A stretch of 64,000 nucleotides of DNA from Dermatophagoides farinae (taxonomy: Eukaryota > Arthropoda > Arachnida > Sarcoptiformes > Pyroglyphidae), in assembly GCF_024713945.1 (NCBI RefSeq), contig NW_027461518.1, positions 186,001 through 250,000 of the forward strand, given 5' to 3'. This document shows positions 27,446-40,800 of this stretch, one piece after another. The first letter of the stretch is position 1; each line of letters begins with the position of its first letter. Made by a program: the position numbers and the translations under genes. Below the pieces are notes generated by a model. The model was not told the origin of the DNA, ran no database searches, and saw nothing but the letters and a program-made list of their open reading frames with translations.

Positions 27446-28471
27446 ATGGAATATGTACAACTCGAGGGTAATCATTGCATTTACAATTGTGACTTAATGC
27501 CAAACGACCCCGTACCACTAGTAACAGCCAGCGGAGCAGCTTCAGCCTTCGCTCAAGAATATTCTCAACTCAGAAGTCGATCAAATTTAAACGAATCTGC
27601 TGCGCTTAAAAAAAATGATGTAGAACATGGTTTGCTGCCTCAGAACAAGTTTAAAACAGAGAAGAACGCGGTCAAACTAGCATTCAGACGCTTATCCTGT
27701 CTGCAAACTGACGACTCAGACGAGAACTCGCCTCAAATGAACATCAAAAACATTGAACACGCTTATCCCAACTTCCAGAAATCTGTGCAAAACATTATCA
27801 AGAATGATCTGCGCTGTAAACCTCTGAGCAACTGGTCGGAAATAGATTTTGCGTCAACTACTTGTTTAGCTGGTCACGCTGAGCTCGATTCGGTTGCGTC
27901 CAACACCTTTTTTAATATGAGCGAAACTTACATTAACAATCACTCAAATCAGAAAATTGAGTCGGAAACTTCTTTCGTTACCCCCAAATTAGTGAAACAA
28001 AAACAAGATTCCGCCGCAAATTTATTGTCTCAACCACCATTGACGGTGTATTATTCTGCATCTCCTGAGAATAACAACGAGACAGATTACCAGCTACAGT
28101 ATAAAGCGAACACGACGTATTTAAATGGTTCGTCTGGTTTTAGCCATTTCGACTCTCCCATGGCTGAAGGCGTGACTTGTTTTGACATAGAACTCGTCGA
28201 CGAAGATTTGTTTTCGTTTTCGGCTGACCAAAAGCGATTAACCATTTTACCCGAAGAGCAGTCTAAGCGAGGAACTGTCAATTTACACGCTATAGAAGAC
28301 TCTTCGTCAAAAGTTCAAAATGTGATCTTTCAACCAAACCAAAAATCAACATTGATATCCTACTATGAACGAACTGTAATGAAAAGAAATTATACTGATG
28401 ATAAAAAACCGTTAAAAGATGATACGAACAGAGAATTTGCAAAAAAACTTTATAAAAGATCGACTCTGTAA
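27446..28471 (+). CDS. Hypothetical protein, mostly disordered
   Basis: 341 residues in one exon. The composition is Ser/Asn/Gln-rich with no transmembrane helix, signal peptide or known motif that I can name. A few hydrophobic stretches (TASGAASAFAQEYSQL near 28-43; CFDIELVDEDLFSF near 255) may be short binding elements. The start lies 95 bases from the SUN gene start on the other strand, so the two probably share a promoter region. Codon use is normal for the window, and the frame is long enough not to be chance. Function unknown. Confidence 0.7.
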   Translation: MEYVQLEGNHCIYNCDLMPNDPVPLVTASGAASAFAQEYSQLRSRSNLNESAALKKNDVEHGLLPQNKFKTEKNAVKLAFRRLSCLQTDDSDENSPQMNIKNIEHAYPNFQKSVQNIIKNDLRCKPLSNWSEIDFASTTCLAGHAELDSVASNTFFNMSETYINNHSNQKIESETSFVTPKLVKQKQDSAANLLSQPPLTVYYSASPENNNETDYQLQYKANTTYLNGSSGFSHFDSPMAEGVTCFDIELVDEDLFSFSADQKRLTILPEEQSKRGTVNLHAIEDSSSKVQNVIFQPNQKSTLISYYERTVMKRNYTDDKKPLKDDTNREFAKKLYKRSTL

Positions 28472-28879
28472 CTTATAAGTTTCAGAGCTCAGCTTCTATC
28501 AGATTTTAGAAAGCTGAACTGTGTGTTTAAACAGCTAAGATATTATTGGAACCAAAATGATTTTTTCGACGCAGCTTATCAGGCTAATCGTAGTACCAGC
28601 AAGTTTTTCAAAGTATGCAATGGAAGCTCTTTATAATAGCTAGTTAGTTGTATGCAACAGCTTGAGTACTATTTTTTAATTAATTTTTGTGATTAACTAT
28701 TGTTCTATCTTTAATTTGATATTTTTGTATAAATATAGTTGTAATAATTGTAGAATATTTTGGTATTTAAGGTTGGTTTTCACATGAAAGTGTGTTCAAT
28801 TATTGGAGAAAAATTTACTTTGTAATTGTTTTAGTAAAATTTTTTGAAAACCAAAAAAGAATATTTGGCTAAATGACTC
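28472..28879. other. Intergenic region upstream of midasin, 408 nt
   Basis: No frame of useful length exists on either strand, and no GTAAG donor is present. A stem-loop (CAGCTTCTA with TTAGAAAGCTG, near 28493-28519) follows the upstream stop and might mark its 3' end. The rest is AT-rich and probably carries the midasin promoter. I searched here for a missing N-terminal exon of midasin and saw none. Confidence 0.4.
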
Positions 28880-31800
28880 ATGGTGAAGGCTAAAGTTTAT
28901 TTTCTCGACGAGGCTACTAGATTTGAACATGTAAAAAACAGTTATTACGTTGCATTTGACGACACGAGCGACGCTTTGAGTTTGCTTGGTTACTGGGCTC
29001 TCGAGTCTGGCAACAAATATTCTTGGAAACCCGGAATTTTAGAAACAGCAGCACAAAAAGGACATAATTTGGTCATTGAAGCCGTTGAAAGCTGCACCCT
29101 AGACATATTAATTAAGCTTCAACAGGTTGTAAACACGCAGTTGCTCGAAAAAGAGGGAAGTAAGTATAAATATTTCACTCCTCACGAAAATTTCGAAATA
29201 ATTGTATTATATGTTTTGAACAGCGTAGACCTCGTTTCTAATTGTTACAAGAGCTATGAATTACCTCCGTCGTACAAGTTGACGAACGCCAGCAAAATTT
29301 TCACTAACTGGCCTTACTTTTACTGTGAACAGTTGGATTTACAAGATTACATAGAAAAAAATTTTGCGCAATTCAACAAATTTTTGGTCGATGTTGGGCT
29401 GGTTTTGACAGCTCAAATTAACGATTATCTTTCAAAGGTTGCTGACAATTTGGGCGCTTTTAAAAGTAACAATATATACTTTAAAACCATTTCAAAATCA
29501 GACGTCTTGAACTTGTGTTTGATCGTGGATTACTTTAAAAATTCTTTGCAAATCTTCGACAGATGGCCAATAATAAACAATATTCCCGAAGTGCATCGTA
29601 TAAATATTGTAAAAATTATTGTTGCATGTTGTTTGTCACATCTGCCTATATATTTGAAACTACTTATTGTTAATAATGTGATTTACCCTTTTTTCGGGTT
29701 GAAAGCGTTGTTTGAAAATTTCGACGAGTTCACTACTATAAAATACCTCGACAACTTTGAGCCAGACTTACCAGCTAGCTTAGACGACATTCTGAATCCT
29801 GTTTTAAACATTTCTGCTTCGGTTAAGAGTTGGAACTTTTTAAACCGGATTCAACAAAGCGTTGTAGACTTGATGTCGCAATTTCTGAAAAACAAAAAAC
29901 CCATTTTACTTGTTGGACCGGCTGGAACAGGAAAAACGCACCTGTCATCATTGGTTTTGAAGCAAGACGTAATTGTTTTTAACGTACATGACCAAACCGA
30001 GTCATCTGATTTGATTGGAACACTGCAACCAGTGACGAAACTAAACCGACTGATAGAAATTGTCAATGTTTTGAATTCTTTGAATTACAAATACAAGATA
30101 TTTCACTACAATCAACATCTCATTTCGCAACTTACGACCATTAAAGAGTGTTTAGAAGTGATTGAAAATTTGCTAACTAAATTCGAAGAATTTTCGTCCA
30201 GCCAAAATCTAGATTCACATTTAAACACTGCTGAAATCAGGGCAAAATGCGAAAGCATTGTAAACAATAATACGACATCGACTGAGTTTAGAGACGGGGT
30301 GTTGCTAGATGCAGTTAAGAACGGAAAAGTCTTGGTACTTGATGAAATAGATTTAGCTCCCAACGACGTTCTTAACAAACTACTTCCTCTATATCATCGT
30401 ACGTCTGAAGTCTATCACGTTATGGAAGACGGAGGAAGAGAAATCCCTATACATCCCAATTTCCGACTAATCGGTACCATGAACCCTCCAAACTATTTGA
30501 CACCTAACGGACTTCACGTGCTTAGCGGCGGGAAACGCAAAACGTTTCCATCAAATTTGTTACATTATTTTAAAATTTTTTACGTTGAAGACGTATATCG
30601 TCTGGCCGAGATAGTTAGCATTATAGAGAACGATTTGACACTTGTCAAATATAAGTATGAACTAGCTAGGTTCTTCCTTACTTTAAAAGGTTTGATCGCT
30701 TCAAGACAACTAGACACAAAATCTACAAATTTTATTTGCAATATTCGTCTTTTGTTTCGTTGTCTCTCCTACGTTCGAGAACGTCAATCGGTCGACAATT
30801 CAATTCCCGTAGTCATTTATCTTTTTGAAGCTTTAAGCGTTTACATTGCGGATGAACTTACCGTCAATTCAATTGTACAATACAAAAAATTGTTGTTGGA
30901 GATTTTCGGCAACCATGCAACGACATATCTTGAAAAATACTTTTTCAGTGAGAACGAAGCAGAATCTGGAAAACTCTTAAAAAATTTACAATCTGGCAAG
31001 CCAAAGAATAGTTTATCAGTGAAAAAATGCAAAAAAGACGGTTATGTAACTGTTGAAAACTTTTTTCACATCAAAGTTAGTGAATTCGAGGCGTCTCTGA
31101 AGCAACCTAGCACATATATCTGTACTCCTTACACTATCGCGTTTATTTACAAAATTTTGCGAATATGTTCTGGTACGATGAGTCCAGTTCTTTTACAAGG
31201 GCCCACGTCGATAGGTAAAACTAGTATGGTTTTATTTGTTGCTTCACAATTAGGAAAGAAATTAATTCGTATAAACAATCATGAACATATAACAATGTCT
31301 GATTACTTAGGGCATTACAATATCATGGAAAATGGAGACTTTGTGTTTGTCCCAGGTCCATTGATCACAGCCATGCAAAACGGTTACTGGTTTATTTTAG
31401 ACGAACTTAACCTTGCGCCCACGGAAGTAATTCAGGGATTAAACAGTATTTTAGATGATAACCGTTCAATTTTTGTCCCTGAGCTGGGCTATGTAATTCA
31501 CGCACATCCCGATTTCAGAGTATTTTCGACGCAAAACCCGATTTCCTACTCCGGACGTAAATTACTTACCGAAGCGATTCAAAACAGATTTATCAAATTG
31601 GAAGTTGGAAGTTTGCCTTTGCGGGATGTAAAATTAATCATTGAGTTGATTTTCCCAGAAATCGCCCCCTCTTTGGTTGTTCTAATAGCAGATGTTTATC
31701 ACGAATTTCGTACACGGCATTTTCATGATTTTGGAGATATTTCATTTTTGATATATTTAAGAGATCTCTATCGTTGGTGTAAACTAAAGCCTTCTAATCT

Positions 31801-34800
31801 CGAAGAGCTGGTAAAAACTGCCTTCGACATAATAGTAAGCAGAATTCGAAACCCAACGACGAAAAAACAATGTGAAGAGTTAATCGTCAATGTTATATGT
31901 AAAAACAAAACAAAAAATTTCTCTGACAACATTAAAGCTGCTGTGTACGCTGATATGTACAAATTCAACAATCCTGCCTTTTGGGAGCAAACTTATCTGC
32001 TTAAAACGAATGTAACAGAAAAGATACTGTATTTTTGCGATTTGTCTTACAGATTAAAAGAGCCTTTGCTTCTAATAGGAGGTACCGGGCTTGGTAAAAC
32101 GTCGGTTATTCAAGAATACGTATCATGGGTGGGCAAAATGGCTAAAAAAAACCAAAAACTGTATATTGTCAACTGTCAACAAGGGACTGAAGCTTCTGAT
32201 TTCTTAGGTTGTTTCATACCTAACGCTATTTCCAAATTGGAATGCGACGAATTAAAAGACATCTTGCTTACTCTATTTGAATTGAATAACATCCCTTTAG
32301 AGACGAAAACTTTATTGCATAAAATTCAGCATGACGTTGAATGCACATTACACGAGTTTTCCAAAAGCTCGTTCTTGCAAGCTCATAAAATCTTCATTAA
32401 AAGAACCGATATTAATGAGTTAGTTGAATATGTGGAAAGTATTGACAAGGAATACAGTTGTTGCTCTTCTAGTAATGTGAGTGAAAATTTGGAAGATGCT
32501 TCTGAAACGTTAGATACGCATGGCACAGTTCAATCTAATAAACGCATCAGAACTTTGTCCGTTACCCGAATCATTGAAAAGTTACAACGATTAACTTCTT
32601 TATTTAAATGGCAGAATGGACCTTTGGTAAACGCAGCATTGAATGGTGACATTCTATTAATAGATGAAATCAATTTGGCAGAGGATTCGGTCTTAGAACG
32701 ATTAAACAGCGTTTTGGAAGGTGAAAATAGCTCTCTTTATTTAGCAGACCAACAAGTTTCAATAAACATCCACGCTGATTTCCGAGTTTACGCAACAATG
32801 AACCCTTCTGGGGATTACGGCAAAAAAGAACTTTCGCCTGCTCTTAGAAATAGATTTTTGGAAGTTTGGACAGATGTGATAAACTTGGATGACGAAAGAG
32901 TCTACTACATTATTTCAAATTTGCTCTGCAAGCAAATTAAAAACATTGATAAAGACGTATTAGAAAAAATAAGTAAAATTATTCAACGTATTTTCGTCAT
33001 TTGCGATGAAACATTTAGTTACGACTATTCACTTAGAGACATTCTTGGTTTATGCACGACCTTTGAAAACTTGCTTAAGTTTTCTTCCATCAACCCCACG
33101 AATTTTGATATTCTTTTTATTTCGAAGCAACTGTTGCATTCCTTATGCACTATAGTACTCGATGGATTGAGTATAGGAAATATCCATGTTACTCCTATCG
33201 ACAATGTAATTGAGCACTATTGTTCTAATCTAACTCAAAAATCAGTTTTAATAAGTTTTTTAAACAAAAAAACTCAGAAAGTTCTCGATGACGAAACCTT
33301 TAATAATGATTTTTCGATTTGCAAGGCTAAAATTTTGCTCGTTGCTATTGAATTAGTAGGAACGGCATTCGGTCTAAAATTGACGGATTTACAAACTTTG
33401 GTTACTTTTTTCCTACCCGATGGAAAAAATTGGGTTCATTTTAACGCTCTAGAAATTGTACCTACTCAGTTACAGATTGGAGAAATTGCGATCAGCCAGG
33501 TTTTTGAAAACTTTTCCATTTTGGAAAAAATAATTGATGATATGGACTTTAGCGGATTCGTTGCTAAGAGTAATTTAACTAAACTTCTTTTGGCGTTTTT
33601 TTCAAAACGGCCCATACTTATCGAAGGAAAACCTGGGGTGGGTAAAACTTGCACAATAGAATGGCTTGCAAAAGTCTTTAACAAGAAGTTGTATCGTTTT
33701 AACATGAGTGACCAATCGGATCTGTTTGATCTGTTGGGATCATATTCATTTGAAAACGCAAATTTTGTGTGGAAAATCGGTGGTTTAACAAGTGCGATTC
33801 TAAATGGCGACTGGGTTTTGATAGATGAAATCAATCTGGCGCCTCAGTCTATTTTGGAAGGTTTGAATTCTTTGTTTGATTTCAGAAATTCTCTGTACAT
33901 TTCGCAATTCGATGAAACTCTGGTGCCTACAGATGGATTCAGACTTTTTGCAACTCAAAACCAACATTCTTACGGAACTGGCCGAAAAGGGTTACCTATT
34001 TCATTTTTAAACAGATTTGCCAAGTTGGAATTAGATTGCTTGAGTACACAAGATATTTTTTTTATCTTGGAACAAAAATATCCAAAGCTTTCAAGCAAAA
34101 TCAGTGCAGACTTATCTGTTCTTTTTTTCCGTTGTTCGCAAATTCAGTGGCAAACAATTCATTCCGACCAATGGGAGTGGAACACGCGAGAGCTTTTCAA
34201 AGTTGTGCAGGTAGCAAACACTACCTTTGAAACCCTGTTCAAAGACTTGGTAAACTACGATTTAGCTCAATATGTTTGTGTCAAATATGCGTTAAAATTA
34301 ATTACATCTATGAAGTTTTCAGAAGTTCACGACATCGAACAGTTTGATTTATTGCTAAACGAAATTTGTAGCTCGATATCAAGTTTAGACGAAAATTACA
34401 TTGACAATCTTCTGATTGACCATTCTACTAGCGAAACCAAGGGGCTTAGTTCTTTTGATTCACGGCTTTTAGTTTCCAGAATTAACTTATTACTAAGCCA
34501 AAAATTTCCGCTTGTAGTTGAATCTGAAAATGACTTTTACGATCTGTTATCTGAAAATATCATTTGTCCTCAAAAAAAGACCGTTATTTTCGGTATTACT
34601 CCTTTAACCGATGCAAACGATTTAATAGGGTCATATGATGTGGAAAACAAAAAGTTTGTTTGGAAAAACAGCATTATAATTGATGCTTTTTCGAACGGTC
34701 ACTTACTTATCATAATAGATGTCGATTATTCGGAACCTGGGCTGATCGATAGGTTGAACGCGCTACTCGAGACAGATTCGACTTTTTCTACTCATGAAGG

Positions 34801-37800
34801 CGAAGCCTTTAAAGAATATCAGAGACATCCAGATTTTAGACTGATGTTTTTAGTCAAATCATCAGAAAGTATGAGTATTAGTCCGGCAGTTCGCAACAGA
34901 ACCATATTAGTAAGATCGTCTTCACTCATTGACAATATTTCACTCTTACGTTTAAACAAAGTTACTTATTCGCTTTATACAACTAGCGTTACTGGTCTCG
35001 AAAACCCGATGTTAGACTTAAGCGAGCTAAGCTTGCTTGAGAATCTTAAACTGCAAGACTTATTTTTTGCTAGTTTATTGTGCTTTCAAAATAAGAAGCA
35101 CGATTTGTTCACCGTTTTATTTGTATCTATTGTTTTATCGCAAACAGAATCCGACAAAACCGCAATTTCCATCTTGAAAACTTTTTTTTCAAAACTCGAT
35201 TTCAGTTTCACTGAGGAGCTTCAAAATACAGTACAAAACAATAACAGATTCACCCATAAAATACTGGATCTATTCACAAAATGCAAAATCTTCTCAGTTT
35301 GCCCACTTGAAGTTGTCTTACAAATTTTTCAAACTATTAGCACTTTATCTGCTACTCAGCATGCATTTTTGAACGACTTATCGTCACATCTTTTCAAAAT
35401 CAAGGAGTTTTTGCGAAAAATACTTTGTACTTTCGAACTGCACAAAGAATGGTTTTTATACTTATCCTTGTCGAACATTCCAATTGAAAGTGCTTATGAG
35501 ATATTTTATGTAGAATCCTTTTTAGAGGTATTTATTGATGAGAATTTAACTACTTTTTTCAACGACATTTCAGCTGCAGTAACAGATATACCTGGTTTTT
35601 CTGGTTCGACTGTATCTTTGGATATCAGGATGATTAGTTTAGCATTTTTACAACTGCTTAAACACAACGTCTTGGTTCAAAATAAACTTTGCTTTTTGGA
35701 TGGCGACTTTGTTCTGCGGTTGACCAATTTCTCTCATAAATATTTCCTATTAGGTTATGTTTTATTTATGTCGAAAACCACTCGTGAGATGAATAGAAAG
35801 TGTATATCCGATATGATGTTATTATTTATTGGTTATGAATTAGACTATGTCATAACTCAGCTTATTAGTTTATCTGATGTTTCTTTTGAATTCCATTCAT
35901 GGCTACTTGCCTTTAAAAGATATTTAGATGCTTTTTTTTTGTCTAAACAATTTGCTCGAAAACCCGATATGGGTTTTAATGGTACAATCGATTTAGCTTA
36001 TTACTTGTCAAGTTCGATCATTCTTGAAAAAAAAGAACTCAGTAATGTTTTCAATACATTGCTAAGTATTAAACCTTTTACATCAAAATTTAAGTCAACG
36101 CTACATATTTTGCCATCTGTAGAAGCGTTAAACAAAGACGTAGAAGTCTTTATAAAGTCTACTGAAAAAAGCAATCTTTATACTGAACTTAAAAATATTT
36201 TTTTTCAACTTCGCAATGACAAGACTTTTCAAGATACAGCAGATGTAAATCTGAACTTAGTAAAAACCAGATCTATACATTCTATCAAGAGATTGTCAGA
36301 TTTACTCTTAAAGATATTTGAGTCCTCATTTCCAACTGTTGTTCTCAATTCTTTAAATCAGAAAACAGACCAGTTCTCAATCTATTTTGTGGAATTTTTG
36401 GAATACATGAGATGGCTCAATAAAATAAGCACTAAATACGGCTTATCAGTTTCTTCCGTTATCTCAACTAAAAACATTTTCTCAATTTTTTCAGCTGGTT
36501 TCATGAGTTTTTGCCAAAACCGCAAAGGATTACTACTTATTGTTACAACCATTCTTTTAAAGAACATCACTAATAAAGAACATTTGCTTACTCCTGAAAT
36601 GACTAGATATTTATACTATTTTGAATTACACCAGCAAATAACAAGGCATCCAAATCTTGAGTTTATTTCCACTTCCATCATCGCTCGGAACAATGACGAT
36701 CTTAGCACTTGCTATGATTTAAACCACTGCACTGAAATGCCGACATCTATATTGGCAGAGAAATTCTCAGAATGTTCTAGCAAAGGCTTAATCGAAATTT
36801 TCACTTGTTTCAGAGACTTACTAGATTCGATGCACGACGAAGAATGGAATTTTGTGGCAAACAAATACATTAATCCTGCGCTGCAAAAAAGAAATTACAG
36901 TTCCTTGGAAAATAAATGTTTGCTCATGCTGGATGGCGCTATTTGGGCTTTTTTCTATCATATTGTCACGCAATATGAGAGCATGTTCATTAATGAAATG
37001 GATTTGCTCATCGATAGTATAAAGCAAAATCATAATTGTTACTCACGTAAAGCTACAAAACTTGTAAAAGACATTTTATACTACAAAAATAACATTTCGA
37101 ACAATCTCAACGCAATAAGAGATATTTTAATAGACAACCGCGAAATCATTTTAACCTACAATGTCGACTCTTTTTTAAACGTGCTTAGTGCTTATATCAT
37201 TACTAGACAGAATCTGTATGAATACCTTATGGATCTGGATAATCAGCAAATCACTATAATCGAAAAGTTTCAAAATGATGTTATTTTCATCTCAATGTCC
37301 TCGACTTTGAACAAATTTATCTACTTTGTTTATTCTGTTGTTATTTACATGACGTTAAAAATGATACCATCGTCGTTCAATTCAACTAAAGCATTCCAGA
37401 TCGAATCTTTTTCGTTGGCGACCAAGAAATACTACCTTATTTCTGAGTTAAATGCAATAATTCATTCCGACACAAATCTTGTAGTGTTTCCTGTAGACGT
37501 TTTTAATGTTTCGCTAAAAAATCACACTCTGTCTCTTTCAGCATTTCTACCGTTTACGACAAAAAATTGGCTATCGAATAAATCTCTTAGTCAATTATCT
37601 CCTGACGCACCCACGTTTTCGATTTATGCTTCAATCATCCTTAAATGGATCTTTTACGGTTTTATGCGGTTTGACAAATTCAACATGGACTATTTATCAA
37701 ATGTAATGTCCAACTATAATGCGCATCTAAATTCTGAAATTAACGACAATGATATCAACTGGACTCAAGAAAATTGGGGCACTCGAACTGAACTGAACGA

Positions 37801-40800
37801 ATTTGAACTTCTTAAACCAGTTTTTGAAGACCAATTTGAAGATGATTTTGACGCAACTAGTTTTTCACTCAAGAACAAACAAGAAATAACTGAAAGTTCT
37901 TACACGGACCTTGAGAACGCTCTTCAAGCTAGTTCAATTTTTTTCGGAAACGAACTAAACGCTAACGCAGTTAACTTGTTTACTATATACGAGAATATAA
38001 TACGTTCTGCACAGCTTTTTTCTAACGATATATACAGTGCTGATTTGCTAAACAAACTCGCTAATATTCACCAAAAAGTTATAAAGCATAGAATCAGCTC
38101 GAACGAAAATTTTTACAGGTTCAGCTTTTTATCGAATAAATTTTTGTCAGTCGCTTCAAAAAACGACGTGCCTGTCTCAAGCATTGATTTTTCAAAGCAT
38201 GTCAGTTTGTCTGATATGATGAAATTTGCTCTCATTATAGACGAATTAAATCTCTCGTTGAAAAAAACTACTACGACTCTTAGTTTAACTAACAATAACG
38301 AAATGTTTCACATTGAAGAAACGCTTGATTTATGTTACGAAATAAAGTCTAACCAAATCAAATACACGTCTTTGTCCATCATAGCAGAGAAATTGTACAG
38401 TTTGGTAAAACGATTCATTTCAAACTTTGTACCTAAATCTGACCCAGTGTATAAATCGCATGAAAAACTTGGAGCCTTCCTGCTTAATTTATATCAGAAT
38501 AGAATTAATTATTGGAACGAACTTATTTTTTGGCGAGAAGTCACGTGTCAAAAACGATTTTATAAGCTTTCCGTAGTAAAGTTATTAGACTTAGTTTTAG
38601 CTCTGCTAAAGGGAGTTATCGATCGCTACAGTTTTGCTAGAAACATTTTTTCGTACTGTTGTACAGAAATATCAGGCGCCACTCTGGTCGAAATTCCTTT
38701 GATTATTTTATTTCTGAAACAGTTGGCTAGTATTAATGTCACTTATTCCTCATTGCTTCTTAATTTAGTTGAATATCTGAGTACTCGATTTGAACTATTC
38801 CAGGATGAATATAATGCAGTACTTAACGAAATAAATTCGCAAATAAAAGCTGTCGTCCTTTCGCACAGATCTTACAAATTGGAAGTTGATAAAGAGGAGC
38901 GTCGAGTTCAGAACAAATTGCAGCAAATTTGCAGGCTCATTTCCAAACTTGATACTTTTTACCAAACTCCGTTTCAACATTTTGTCAAAAAAGACAGTTT
39001 GAAAATAACTTCTTCCGCGTTTATTACGAATTTAAAAGCAAAATTAGCAGCATTCCGCAGACACGATTACCAGTTAAAACTGACAAATCAAACATGCGTT
39101 AATCAAGTTTCTAATAGTTTGGTTTCCGGTGTGAAAACTATCAGCGAACTGTTTTCCATGTTTAAGCAAATGAACGTCAGAAACCAAGTCGAGTTAAACA
39201 ACAACCAAATTAGGAAAATTGCAATGCTTATCTTTGGACCGGATTTCAAGACGTTTGTCAGCAGAGTCGAATTCCGCAACATGGTTAATTTCTTTTGTAT
39301 TTCAAACGACAATATTGATCAATCAGTATTGGCAAAGCAACATCTTAGTATTTACTTAGTAGAAAAAATACTTTTCATAGACGAAGCAGAAATTCATCCA
39401 AGTTGTGTATCTCGCTATTTACATTGGATCTGTTTAGCATATCACCTTTTCGTTTATTCAATGGTGTTTATTCGGTTAGACAACTATTCGAACTTGTCTG
39501 GAACGTTAGAAAAAGGTTTTGCAACTTTATCAAATAATGATATTTCCGACCTAACAGATGCTTACAACGATATCTTACTTTCACTCATGGACTTAAGCAT
39601 CGATAGCTTCAATAAAGATAATTTAGAGCTCAAGGTGAATGAAACCATTGTTGAAATTCGCAATTTCATTGAAAACCTTTCTTCTTTGTTTACAGCCGCG
39701 ATAAAATCAGACCTGATTGAGCTGCTTCAAAGTCAAAAACGATATCTTAACGTCATTAATACTATTATACAAAAAATGGCAAAAAGCTCTATTACAGCTA
39801 CACTAAAAAAACAAATTAATTCTCAAATAGAACGTATTAACTTTATTTGTGATAGTCTGGGTGTAAACGAAGAAATTTCGTTTTTCGGGCCCAACTGGCA
39901 CTCTATATTCCAACTGCTGTTTTCGAACAATTCTGATGAAGAATTTGATTTTTCTTTAGTTTCAAACTTGTACAGAGAGATGAACAATTTATTGTTTTTT
40001 ATTAAGGGCAAACTCGATTCGCCACTCACTAAGAGTTTCGTTTACACAAACGCTATAACGGTCGAACAGAGTAACATGCTTAGCGAATTGATCCAATCAA
40101 CAGGTTATACTTGGCAGGATTTATCGATGTTGGTGTATGCAGAAATATTTGAACTTCTTAAGAACGGTTTGTCTTTTGAGCAGGATGAAGAAATGGAACA
40201 AACTGGCAACGAAGAACTTGGCAATGGTACAGGTTTAGCTGAAGGCAAAGGTTTGGAGAACGCCCAAGAAAAATTGGAAAATGAATTGGATTTCGACACA
40301 CTACAAGGTGAAGAAAACTACGATAACGAAAAATCTAACAATAAAAAGAATGAAGAAGCTTTCGAAACCAATATGGATTATGGCGGCGAAGTTAGCGATG
40401 TCAGCCAAAATGACGCGGATGAGTTAGACTCCAACAATTACGAAGACGAGTTTGGACATTTCTCTGATGACGAAAATTCCAAAAATATTGACGAAGACTC
40501 AGACCTCCCCATGGATGAAAACGAGACTATGAATAAAATCAACAAAGATCCGGACTTGTCTGATGACGGGCAAAAACAAACTGATAATTCAACTCAGGAA
40601 CCTGAAAAGACAAAAGCAAGAGACACAGACGATTTATCTTTTATTGATGATTTACATAAGGATGTGGATAATCTCGAAAATGGGGCCGAGGACGAAACTA
40701 TGAATGCAGAAAAGCCTGACAATGAACAAGATGGCGTTCAGTCCAGTTTACTAGAAGACTTATTGAACAACGATATATTATCGGACAACAAGTCTGCATC

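Noticed and set aside
28472-28879. Possible missing 5' exon of midasin
   Set aside because: No frame of useful length and no GTAAG donor in the gap; an in-frame stop lies just upstream of the ATG.
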